Of a DNA stretch of 64,000 bases, positions 17,311 to 25,042 are shown piece by piece. How positions within the stretch are numbered: the stretch's first letter is position 1; each line of letters starts with the position of its first letter. The notes under the pieces are model-generated. The model made no database searches, had not been told where the DNA came from, and was given only the letters and a program-made list of their open reading frames with translations. This DNA is from Polyangium fumosum (GTDB lineage Bacteria; Myxococcota_A; Polyangia; Polyangiales; Polyangiaceae). The DNA is taken from the NCBI RefSeq assembly GCF_005144585.1, contig NZ_SSMQ01000075.1, positions 1 to 64,000 of the forward strand. Direction: 5' to 3'. A program made the translations under genes and the position numbers.

Positions 17311-19619
17311 CGACGAGCCTCGCGCCGTCGGGGGATCTCGCGCCGTCCTTCCAGCTCCTCGCCGCCCTGCTCACGGTCCTCGGCATCGTGCTGCTCGCGA
17401 TCGAGCTCAGGCGCTCGCGGGGCTCGCGGATCGCCGCGTTTGCCACGGGCTCGCTCGCCTCGATCGGCCTGCTCTTCGCGGTGCTGCGGCCGGTGGCGAT
17501 CCAGAGCAAGGGCAGCCTCGTGGGGCCCCGTGTGGTCGTGCTCGCCGACGCGTCGCGCTCGCTCGATCTGCCGGGCCCCGCGGGAAAGACGCGCCGGCAG
17601 GAGGCCGCGCGCGCGCTCGGCGAGCTGCAGAAGCATGGCGCAGACGTGCGGCTTTACGGGCTCGCGTTCGGCAAAGGCGCGCCGACGCCGCTCACCGCCG
17701 CGCTCGCGGACGGCGCGCCCGAGGCGGCGCAAAGCGGGGCGGAAGGTCGGCTCGGGCAGGCGTTGCTCGCGGCGCGGCCGATGCCGCGATCGGATCTCGC
17801 CGGCGCGATCGAGTCGGTCGCGCGCGCGGCGGATGAGCGGCCCGCGGCGATCGTGGTGCTCTCGGATGGAAGGCTGGATCGGCCCGGCGAGGCGCAGGCG
17901 GGCGAGGCGATCCGCGCCGCGCTGGGGACGCTGACGGTGCCGGTGCACGCGGTCGCGGTCGCGACGGAGGCGCCGCGCGACGCGAGCGTACGCGCGGTGC
18001 GCGCGGCAGGCGCGGCGGTCGCGCATCAGCCGCTCACGTTGCGGATCGAGATTGGCTGCGCGGGCGGGCTCGACTGCGACGAGATCCCCGTGTCGCTGCG
18101 TGAGCTGCGCGAGAGCGGCGAGCCGACGTTGCTCGCATCGGGCAAGGCCAGCGCGTCGAGCGGATCGGCGACGCTCGAGCTCGAAGTGACGCTCGATCGC
18201 GCTGGCGCGCGTATCCTCGAAGTGTCGATCGACGCGCCGGACGGCGACGCGGTGCCGGACAACGACACGCGGTACATGACGATCGACGTCGCGCGTGATC
18301 GCGTGCGCGTGCTGCACGTGGCCGGGCGGCCGACGTACGACGTGCGCGCGCTCCGCATGTGGCTCAAGGCGGACGCGTCCGTCGACGTCGTGGCCTTCTT
18401 CATTCTGCGCACGCCGACCGACGACGTGGTCGCGCCGTCGGAGGAGCTTGCGCTCATCCCGTTCCCGGTCGACGAGCTCTTCAGCGAGCACCTGCCGAGC
18501 TTCGACGCCGTGGTGCTCCAGGACTTCAACGCCGCGCCGTATGGCCTCGCGAAGCACCTGCGATCGCTCGCGCGGTACGTCGACAAGGGCGGCGGCTTGA
18601 TCATGGTCGGCGGCCCGGATGCGTTTGTGCCCGGCAATTACGCGGGTACGCCGCTCGCCGAGGTCCTGCCCGTCGAGCTCGATCGCGGGCCGGACGCGCA
18701 GGGCGCGGACGTGGCCTCGTTCGTCCCGCGCACGACCGAGGCGGGCCGCGCCGCGCCGGTGCTCGGGCCGCTGCGGGATCTCATCGGCGAGGAGTGGCCC
18801 GAGATGCCTGGCGCGAACGTGGTCGGCGACGCGCGGCCGGGCGCGACGGTGCTGCTCGAGCACCCGACACGCAGGACGCCGAAGGGCGGGCCGATGCCGA
18901 TCCTCGCGCTCGGCGAGCACGGCAGCGGGCGGACGATCGCGCTCGCCATCGACGGCTCGCACCGGCTTTTGTTCAGCGCCTTCGCGGCGAACGCGGCAGG
19001 GAGGGCGCACGGCGCGTTCTGGGACGCGATGCTCGGCTGGCTCATGCGCGACCCGCGCTTCGAGCCCGCGGTCGTGGATCTCGCGGACGGGTGCATCGCC
19101 GGGGAGAACACGACCCTCACGCTGCGGCCGCTGCCTGGGCAAAAGGGCGACGCGAAGATCACGATCCGCAAGCTCGGCACGGGCGAGGAGGCGCGCGTGC
19201 TCTCGGCGCGGCTCGACGGCAAAGGCGAGCCGCTCTCGCTCGACGCCGGCAAACTCCAGCCGGGCGGTTATTCGGCGACGGTGGAGATCGTGCCGAACGA
19301 GGCGGGCGTGGCGCCTTCGGACGGGTCGGCCTCGGCGCAACGCGGTCCGACGACCCGGCGAGACTTCGCGTGCGAGCGCGGCGGCGACGAGTGGGCGGAC
19401 ACGCGGCCCGATCCGGAGCGGCTCGCGGCGATCGCCGCGGCGACCGGGGGCAAGAGCGTGACGGTGGATCAGATCAGCAGCCTACCGCTGCCGGCGGCGA
19501 CGCAGATCGCGGCGGAGCGGCGGGTCTCGCCGCTCCTGCCGCCCTGGGCTTGGACGCTCGGCGCGGCGATGCTCGTCGGGGTGCACTGGATCGTGCGGAG
19601 GCGGGGCGGGTTGTCCTAG
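17307..19619 (+). CDS. VWA / glutamine-amidotransferase-fold membrane protein
   Basis: 770 aa. Two N-terminal membrane helices (LLAALLTVLGIVLLAIEL and FATGSLASIGLLFAVLRP) and one at the C-terminus (LPPWAWTLGAAMLVGVHWIV) bracket a large periplasmic part. Residues about 75-215 look like a von Willebrand A fold: VVVLADASRSL is a MIDAS-like D-x-S-x-S, with AIVVLSDGRLDRPG further on. Residues 330-620 resemble the class I glutamine-amidotransferase-like fold seen next to BatA/VWA proteins (FDAVVLQDFNAAPYGLAKHL, YVDKGGGLIMVGGPDAF). Last gene of the operon; a hairpin train begins at its stop codon. Confidence 0.75.
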   Translation: MTTSLAPSGDLAPSFQLLAALLTVLGIVLLAIELRRSRGSRIAAFATGSLASIGLLFAVLRPVAIQSKGSLVGPRVVVLADASRSLDLPGPAGKTRRQEAARALGELQKHGADVRLYGLAFGKGAPTPLTAALADGAPEAAQSGAEGRLGQALLAARPMPRSDLAGAIESVARAADERPAAIVVLSDGRLDRPGEAQAGEAIRAALGTLTVPVHAVAVATEAPRDASVRAVRAAGAAVAHQPLTLRIEIGCAGGLDCDEIPVSLRELRESGEPTLLASGKASASSGSATLELEVTLDRAGARILEVSIDAPDGDAVPDNDTRYMTIDVARDRVRVLHVAGRPTYDVRALRMWLKADASVDVVAFFILRTPTDDVVAPSEELALIPFPVDELFSEHLPSFDAVVLQDFNAAPYGLAKHLRSLARYVDKGGGLIMVGGPDAFVPGNYAGTPLAEVLPVELDRGPDAQGADVASFVPRTTEAGRAAPVLGPLRDLIGEEWPEMPGANVVGDARPGATVLLEHPTRRTPKGGPMPILALGEHGSGRTIALAIDGSHRLLFSAFAANAAGRAHGAFWDAMLGWLMRDPRFEPAVVDLADGCIAGENTTLTLRPLPGQKGDAKITIRKLGTGEEARVLSARLDGKGEPLSLDAGKLQPGGYSATVEIVPNEAGVAPSDGSASAQRGPTTRRDFACERGGDEWADTRPDPERLAAIAAATGGKSVTVDQISSLPLPAATQIAAERRVSPLLPPWAWTLGAAMLVGVHWIVRRRGGLS

Positions 19620-19776
19620 AGCATCGACTGTTCGATGCTCGGAAGATCGCGGAGCGATCTTCCCTCGGGGGGTGAATCGTCCGGGCTTTGCCCGGACGAG
19701 AGGGGGACGCGAGGCGTCCCCCTCGGGACAAAAGAGCTAGGACATCGAGCGGTTGCAAACCGATCGATGTCCTAGC
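19619..19776. terminator. Train of five consecutive hairpins between convergent genes
   Basis: Five different perfect or near-perfect inverted repeats stand almost end to end: 19619-19640 (9-bp stem, loop CTGT), 19641-19663 (10 bp, loop GGA), 19677-19699 (10 bp, loop TTT), 19700-19724 (11 bp, loop GAG) and 19736-19776 (13 bp, one mismatch, 5 bp more, loop GCA). They fill the 172 bp between the VWA-like gene and the convergent NO reductase, so a bidirectional terminator is the simplest reading. Five in a row is more than termination needs. Confidence 0.7.
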
Positions 19777-19791
19777 GGAGGCGGGGCGCCG

Positions 19792-22107
19792 TCAGGTCTC
19801 TTTTTCCGCGGGCTGCCCGATCTGGAGCGCCTCGCGCTCGCGCTCGGTGCTTGGATCCCCCTCGGCGCGGAGCGACCACCCCGTCTTCAATCCGAGGACG
19901 AACCACCCGAGCGCGAGCGCGCCTGCGGCGAAGATCGTATCGCCGAGGATGCGTAGCCATCGCAGCGTGTCCATGCGCGGCGTCTGGAGGAACTCGGCCG
20001 ATCGCGCGTACCACATCCCGTGCTCGACGCTGGCCCAGGTCTGGAGCAGGCCGAGCGGCAGCAGGCTGAGGAGCACCATCAACACGAGCCCGATGTTGAT
20101 GGTCCAGAACGCGAAGGAGAGCACGCCCGTCTTCCACGCGCGGTGCGTCGACAGGCCCTTCAGGCAGAAGAGCATGAGGCCGATGCCGAGCATGCCGTAG
20201 ACGCCGAAGAGCGCGGTATGGCCGTGGACGGGCGTCGTGTTCAGGCCCTGCATGTAATAGAGCGCGATCGGCGGGTTGATGAAGAAGCCGAAGAGCCCCG
20301 CGCCGACGAGGTTCCAGAACGCGACCGCCACGAAGAAGTAAATCGGCCACTTGTACGCGGCGACCCAGGGCCTCGCGCGCGTGAGCGTGAGGTTTTCGTA
20401 GGCCTCGAAGCCGATGAGGACGAGCGGCACGACCTCGAGCGCGCTGAACGTCGCGCCGAGGGCGAGGACGGAGGTCGGCGTGCCCGTGAAATAGAGGTGG
20501 TGGAAGGTGCCGATGATGCCGCCCGAGAGGAACAGCACCGTCGAGAAGAGCACGGCCGAGGTCGCCGTCGCGAGACGCAGGAGGCCCATGCGCGTGAAGA
20601 GGAATGCGATCACGACCGTGGCGAAGACCTCGAAGAAGCCCTCGACCCAGAGGTGAACGACCCACCAGCGCCAGTATTCGGCCATCGCGAGGTTCGTCTG
20701 CCGCCCCCACATGAGCCCCGCGCCGTAGAAAAGGGCGATCGCCGTGGAGGCAACGAGGAAGAGCGCGAGCAGGTTCTTGTTTTCGCCGCCCTTCTTGAAC
20801 GCCGGCCACAGGGCCCGACCGACCAAGAAGAGCCAGAGGCAGAGGCCCACGAACAGGAAGATTTGCCAGAAGCGGCCGAGGTCGACGTATTCGTAGCCCT
20901 GGTGGCCGAACCAGAAATTCGCTTCGAACCCGAGCTTCTGCCGGATCGCGAACCACTGGCCGGCGAGCGAGCCGACGACGATCACGAGCAGGCACACGAA
21001 CAGGAAATGGACGCCCGCGCGCTGGAATTTGGGCTCGTGCCCGCCGACGGCCGGCGCGATGAACAGGCCCGTGGCGAGCCACGCCGTGGCGATCCAGAAA
21101 ATGCCGAGCTGGACGTGCCACGTCCGCGTCACGGCATAAGGCAACCACCGGTCGAGGGGAATGCCGTAGAAGCCCGAGCCCTCGACGCCGTAATGCGCGC
21201 TCACCGCGCCGAGCGCGATCTGCGCGACGATGAGCGCCGCGACGACCCAGAAATACTTGCGCGTCGCGCGCATCGAGGGCGTCGCCTGCTGGCCGATCAG
21301 CGGATCTCGCTCGGGGTAGACCGGATCCTCCGTCGGGCGGTGGCGCTGGGCCGCGAAATACCACGAGAGCGCGCCGATCCCGGCGAGCAGCAGGACGAAG
21401 CTCACGACCGACCACACGACGATCGCGCCCGAGGGGTGATTGCCGATGAGCGACTCGGAGGGCCAGTTGTTGCTGTATGTGACGTTCTCCCCGGGCCGCT
21501 CGGTGCCGCATGCCCAGGCCGCCCAGAAAAAGAAGGCGTTCATGAGGCGCTGGCGCTCGGGGTCCTTGAGCGTCGCGGCGGGGATCGCGTAGGCGTCGCG
21601 CAGCTCGGCCATCGCGGGATCGGTGCCGAACACCCCGGTGTAATGCTTCGAGACGGCCTCGATCGCGCGGGCCCGGAGCGGGCTCACCGTGAGCGCGCCG
21701 GACGCCGCGTCGTAGGTGTTCGTGCGTATCTCGGCCTTGAGCCGCTCGACGAGCGCGGCGCGCTCCGGGGCGGGGAGTTTGTCGAAGGTGGTCCCTTTTT
21801 CGTCCTGCGCCCAGACGTCGAGGAGCCACGTCGCCTCGCGGTGCAGCCAATCTGCCGACCAGTCGGGGGCGACGTAGGCGCCGTGCCCCCAGATCGAGCC
21901 GACCTGCTGGCCGCCAAGCGATTGCCAGACGTTCTGACCGTCACGAATGTCCTGACCCGTGAAGAGCGCGCGGCCGTCCGAGGCCACGACGACACGATCC
22001 GGTATCGGTGGTGCTTTGCGATAAATCTCGAATCCGAAGTAACCGAGGACAGCGAAGGAAAGCACGATGACCGCGCCGAACGCTGCCCACAGCCTCGTAT
22101 GCCGCAT
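19792..22107 (-). CDS. norB: Quinol-dependent nitric oxide reductase (qNOR)
   Basis: 771 aa, the length of single-subunit qNOR (NorB fused to a NorC-like N-terminal domain). After the first helix, GQDIRDGQNVWQSLGG and GSIWGHGAYVAPDWSADWLHRE are the qNOR N-terminal domain, lacking a haem c site. About 13 further helices form the haem-copper-oxidase-like core, with WWVVHLWVEGFFEVFA, GTFHHLYFTG (the HH pair at the FeB site) and NTTPVHGHTALFGVYGMLG (haem ligands). It reduces 2 NO to N2O with quinol at the inner membrane. With no other denitrification genes in the window, NO detoxification is the likely role. Divergent from a TauD-family gene across 221 bp. Confidence 0.93.
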   Translation of the reverse strand: MRHTRLWAAFGAVIVLSFAVLGYFGFEIYRKAPPIPDRVVVASDGRALFTGQDIRDGQNVWQSLGGQQVGSIWGHGAYVAPDWSADWLHREATWLLDVWAQDEKGTTFDKLPAPERAALVERLKAEIRTNTYDAASGALTVSPLRARAIEAVSKHYTGVFGTDPAMAELRDAYAIPAATLKDPERQRLMNAFFFWAAWACGTERPGENVTYSNNWPSESLIGNHPSGAIVVWSVVSFVLLLAGIGALSWYFAAQRHRPTEDPVYPERDPLIGQQATPSMRATRKYFWVVAALIVAQIALGAVSAHYGVEGSGFYGIPLDRWLPYAVTRTWHVQLGIFWIATAWLATGLFIAPAVGGHEPKFQRAGVHFLFVCLLVIVVGSLAGQWFAIRQKLGFEANFWFGHQGYEYVDLGRFWQIFLFVGLCLWLFLVGRALWPAFKKGGENKNLLALFLVASTAIALFYGAGLMWGRQTNLAMAEYWRWWVVHLWVEGFFEVFATVVIAFLFTRMGLLRLATATSAVLFSTVLFLSGGIIGTFHHLYFTGTPTSVLALGATFSALEVVPLVLIGFEAYENLTLTRARPWVAAYKWPIYFFVAVAFWNLVGAGLFGFFINPPIALYYMQGLNTTPVHGHTALFGVYGMLGIGLMLFCLKGLSTHRAWKTGVLSFAFWTINIGLVLMVLLSLLPLGLLQTWASVEHGMWYARSAEFLQTPRMDTLRWLRILGDTIFAAGALALGWFVLGLKTGWSLRAEGDPSTEREREALQIGQPAEKET

Positions 22108-22328
22108 TGAATACCTCCCGCGTGGGGTGGGACCGTTGTGCGCGCCCGGGTGACCAATTTCAAGAGCAAACGCGTGTCGAATTCGAGCGGAGACGCATCA
22201 AATGCTCCGTTACGTTGCGTTTGTCTTCGTGGCCGATCGCCCCCGTCGCACCCCCAGACCCCCGAGGACTGCGCCGAAAGTCTCTTCCCGACGTGGCCCA
22301 TGTCCGCTATGATGGACGAGCATCCGCC

Positions 22329-23459
22329 ATGTCACCCACATCTCCTGACCTGGTCCCTGGACCGGACACCGGCCCCTCGCTCGCTCCCCACGAGGGGTGG
22401 CTTCGTGTCCATTTCGGCGCCGGGAGCCCCTCGCACGCCGATTTCCACTGGTTCTGGCTTCGCCACCAATGCGACGTCGACCGGCACCCGCGGACCGGGG
22501 AGCGCACGCTCGATGCCTCGGAGGTCCCGCTCGGCGCGCGCCCCCGGAGCGTGGGCCTCGACACGCAGCGCCGCCGCGTGCTCGTCACCTGGGACGAGCC
22601 CTCCGGCCGGCAAAGCAGCTACGAGCTCGAATGGCTCCGCGCCCACGCGTATGCGCCGGGCCGCGTCGAGGTCCCGCCGCCGCCCGCAGACGCCGCGCGG
22701 GTGACGCTCGAAGCGGGGCGATGCTCGGACCTCGCCGCGCTCGTGGAGGCCTGCGTCGCCCGGGTGCGCCACGAGGGGCTTTGCGTCGTGCGGGGTTCGT
22801 CGGCGGCGTGGGGGCGTTCGCCCGAGGACGACACCGAGCCGCTCATCGAGGCGTTCTCCGCCGCCGGGCTCTCCCTCGTCGGCACGCATTTCGGCCGCGT
22901 GGAGGACCTGCGCACCGACAACACGACGAACCAGAACACCGATCAGCTCGGGTATACCGACGCGGGGATCGATCTCCACACCGATCAGCCGTTCCTCGAC
23001 AAACCGCCTCGTTACCAGCTCCTGCAATGCATCCGGACGGCGGACGTGGGCGGGGACAGCTTCTTTTGCGACGCGCTCGCCGCCGCGCGGTACATCGCGT
23101 CGATCGACGCGCCGGCGTTCGAGCGCCTGACGACGCTCCCGGTGCGGTTTCACCGAAAGCAGAAATCGTTCGAGCGGGTCGTCGTCTCCCCGCTGCTCAC
23201 GATGGCGGGCCCGAGCGGCTTTCTCGTGCGATATTCCTATTTCACGCTCGCGCCGTTCGAGGCCTCGTTCGCGGAGATGGAGGCCTGGTACCGAGCGTAT
23301 ACGCGGTTCGCGGAGATCGTGCGGGATCCACGCCACCAGGTCCGCCTCCGGCTCGAACCGGGTGATTTCGTGCTCTACGACAACCACCGGATGCTGCACG
23401 GAAGGACGGCCTTCTCGGGCGCCCGGTGGCTCCGGGGGATCTATTTCGATCGGAAATGA
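22329..23459 (+). CDS. Gamma-butyrobetaine-hydroxylase-like Fe(II)/2-oxoglutarate dioxygenase
   Basis: 376 aa. The N-terminal ~100 residues match the GBBH-like domain found in gamma-butyrobetaine and trimethyllysine hydroxylases (FHWFWLRHQCDVDRHPRTGER, then SYELEWLRAH). The C-terminal TauD/TfdA fold carries HTD (Fe ligands His217 and Asp219), distal His357 in MLHGR, and Arg359 for 2-oxoglutarate. Such enzymes make carnitine or hydroxylate related betaines and amino acids. ATG 22329 places translation after the divergent promoter region; the long upstream extension is non-coding in character. It is divergent from norB, an unusual neighbour for this family, and no carnitine-pathway partner is nearby. 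Confidence 0.85.
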   Translation: MSPTSPDLVPGPDTGPSLAPHEGWLRVHFGAGSPSHADFHWFWLRHQCDVDRHPRTGERTLDASEVPLGARPRSVGLDTQRRRVLVTWDEPSGRQSSYELEWLRAHAYAPGRVEVPPPPADAARVTLEAGRCSDLAALVEACVARVRHEGLCVVRGSSAAWGRSPEDDTEPLIEAFSAAGLSLVGTHFGRVEDLRTDNTTNQNTDQLGYTDAGIDLHTDQPFLDKPPRYQLLQCIRTADVGGDSFFCDALAAARYIASIDAPAFERLTTLPVRFHRKQKSFERVVVSPLLTMAGPSGFLVRYSYFTLAPFEASFAEMEAWYRAYTRFAEIVRDPRHQVRLRLEPGDFVLYDNHRMLHGRTAFSGARWLRGIYFDRK

Positions 23460-23478
23460 ATCAAGCGCGATCGAGCGT

Positions 23479-23504
23479 CGAGGGGCGCGAACGAGCGCCC
23501 CTCG
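23479..23504. terminator. Hairpin between convergent genes
   Basis: A 10-bp GC-rich stem (CGAGGGGCGC / GCGCCCCTCG) with a 6-nt loop in the 65 bp between the dioxygenase stop and the convergent lipoprotein stop. Position and strength fit a bidirectional terminator. Confidence 0.65.
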
Positions 23505-23524
23505 TGCTCACGGCCATCCCTCGA

Positions 23525-23824
23525 TCAGGTGCCGCCTTGCCCGCCGGCGCCGCCTTGGCCACCGGCGCCACCGGCGCCACCTTGGCCGCCGGCACCACCG
23601 CCGCCGCCTTGGCCGCCGACGCCACCTGCGCCGCCCGTGCCGCCGCCTGCGCCGCCCGTGCCGCCGCCCGCGCCACCCGAGCCCGAGCCCGAGCTCGAGC
23701 TGCTGGACGTCGTGTCACCCGTCTTCTCGTCGTCGCCGCAACCGGTCATGCCGGCCAGCGCGACCACGGCGAGCAACGAGCCAAAACCCAGGGCGAAGAC
23801 CGAGCTTGTTCGCGAATTCTTCAT
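23525..23824 (-). CDS. Small lipoprotein with glycine-rich tail
   Basis: 99 aa from ATG 23824. Signal peptide with lipobox LAGMTGC (Cys29), then an acidic and Ser-rich linker (DDEKTGDTTSSSSSSG). The last half is only Gly with Ala, Gln, Val and Thr (GGAGG/GGQGG repeats). It ends inside the Gly tract with no folded domain. Such Gly-rich linkers usually join a lipid anchor to a cysteine-rich domain in myxobacterial lipoproteins (compare 49088-49930), so this may be a truncated relative. A 10-bp inverted repeat lies upstream at 23882-23921. The upstream in-frame extension is discarded because it has no signal character. Confidence 0.65.
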   Translation of the reverse strand: MKNSRTSSVFALGFGSLLAVVALAGMTGCGDDEKTGDTTSSSSSSGSGSGGAGGGTGGAGGGTGGAGGVGGQGGGGGAGGQGGAGGAGGQGGAGGQGGT

Positions 23825-23881
23825 GCAAGCGCTCCTCGACGTCCCAACACGAGGCAAGGAAGGAAAGCAACCTCTGCCGTG

Positions 23882-23921
23882 ACGTCCGTTATCGCGGATG
23901 TTACGATGTGTTAACGGACGT
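23882..23921. promoter_or_regulatory. Wide inverted repeat upstream of a lipoprotein gene
   Basis: Perfect 10-bp arms ACGTCCGTTA (23882-23891) and TAACGGACGT (23912-23921), separated by 20 bp. The centre is about 77 bp upstream of the minus-strand lipoprotein start, and centre-to-centre arm spacing is 30 bp, about three helical turns. This fits an operator for a dimeric activator or repressor; no regulator is identified. Confidence 0.4.
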
Positions 23922-23982
23922 GGCAAGCTTCTCTGCGTCGAGATTACGCGCTGCGTTCGTGTGACCTGGATCGCGGCGCTGC

Positions 23983-24882
23983 TCAGCCTCCTCCCTTGCC
24001 TTTGCGCCGCAGGGCGATACCCACGCCGAGCAGGCACATGAGCGCGGCCCAGCCGACCCTGTCGTCGTCCGACCCGCTCACCTCACACCCTGCACATCCG
24101 CCGCCGCTCGGCGGTTTCGGTGGGGCGGGCGGCACATCGACCGGCGTCTCCCCCGGACCTGGCTCCGTGGGGGGGGAGGCTGCGCCAGCGTCCGGCGGGC
24201 CCTCGGGCGCAGGGGGCCTGCTCGGCGTATCGTCGGGCGGCTCGGGGACGTCGGGCAAGGCCGGCAGCTTCTGGCCCTCCTTGAGCACCGGGTAGCGCGG
24301 CGGGGCCCCGCCCATTTGGCTCGCCACGTACGGCGCGGGGACGGCGCTCGCGGGCACCTTCTTGGCGGCCTCGATTCGCGCGGCCTCGTTTTTTCGCGTC
24401 GCCGGGTCCGCGCAGGTCAAACGTTTTTCGCATTTGGTGCGGGGAATCCCCGCGCAATCGGCCTGGGACCTGCACGTGCCGTGCGCGACGGGCATCACGT
24501 AGCGGTGCATGTTCCGGTGCTCGATGCAGAACGAGAGCTCCTCGCATGCGCCGTTCTCGCAGGCCTCGCCCACCTTGCCGCAACTGTTGTTCAGCACGCA
24601 CGAGGCCGTGTCCGGCCCGTCCGACTCCCAGTGCAGGCCCTTGGGGCAGGGCGCGGGCGGAGGCGCCTCGCAATAGGACGTCGCGTGGTGGATCTTCGGC
24701 ACGTAGCCGGCCGGGCAATCCGCGCGGAGCGGCGGGGAGCAATAGGGCCCGCCGTGGCTCAATGCCTTCTCGGTGCCTCTCGGACAGGTGATCGGCAGGT
24801 TGGGGACGACGTCGGCGAAGGCCGCGGTCGTCCACGAAGCCGCGCTGAAGCCGAGGGCAAGAGCCATTGCGAGGGGGCGCAT
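23983..24882 (-). CDS. Cys-rich exported protein with MYXO-CTERM-type tail
   Basis: 299 aa from ATG 24882, chosen because it starts a clean signal peptide (PLAMALALGFSAASWTTAAFA). The mature N-terminal half has about 20 cysteines in spaced pairs, suggesting small disulfide-stabilised modules. A Pro/Glu-rich linker follows. The C-terminus GCAGCEVSGSD, then WAALMCLLGVGIALRRKGK, is the three-part MYXO-CTERM pattern (Cys motif, hydrophobic helix, Arg/Lys cluster), which in myxobacteria directs surface anchoring through processing at the Cys. Role unknown; likely a surface protein. Confidence 0.75.
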   Translation of the reverse strand: MRPLAMALALGFSAASWTTAAFADVVPNLPITCPRGTEKALSHGGPYCSPPLRADCPAGYVPKIHHATSYCEAPPPAPCPKGLHWESDGPDTASCVLNNSCGKVGEACENGACEELSFCIEHRNMHRYVMPVAHGTCRSQADCAGIPRTKCEKRLTCADPATRKNEAARIEAAKKVPASAVPAPYVASQMGGAPPRYPVLKEGQKLPALPDVPEPPDDTPSRPPAPEGPPDAGAASPPTEPGPGETPVDVPPAPPKPPSGGGCAGCEVSGSDDDRVGWAALMCLLGVGIALRRKGKGGG

Positions 24883-25042
24883 CGATATCCTGCTCGTGTT
24901 GGAAATGGGAGGAGGAGCGCCATCCTCCACCCGGCGGCGAGCCACGTCAAGACGTCGCGGGGCGGAAGGAGGATTCGACCGCGCCGAGGAAGACACCCCG
25001 TCCGCCGTGATGACAAGGGACCCTTCGGCATCCAAAGGGGTC

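Noticed and set aside
22185..22215. GCAT-CAA-ATGC dyad in the norB divergent region as an NsrR-type site
   Set aside because: Only 4-bp arms and poor match to the longer NsrR pattern as I recall it; too weak to list as a site.
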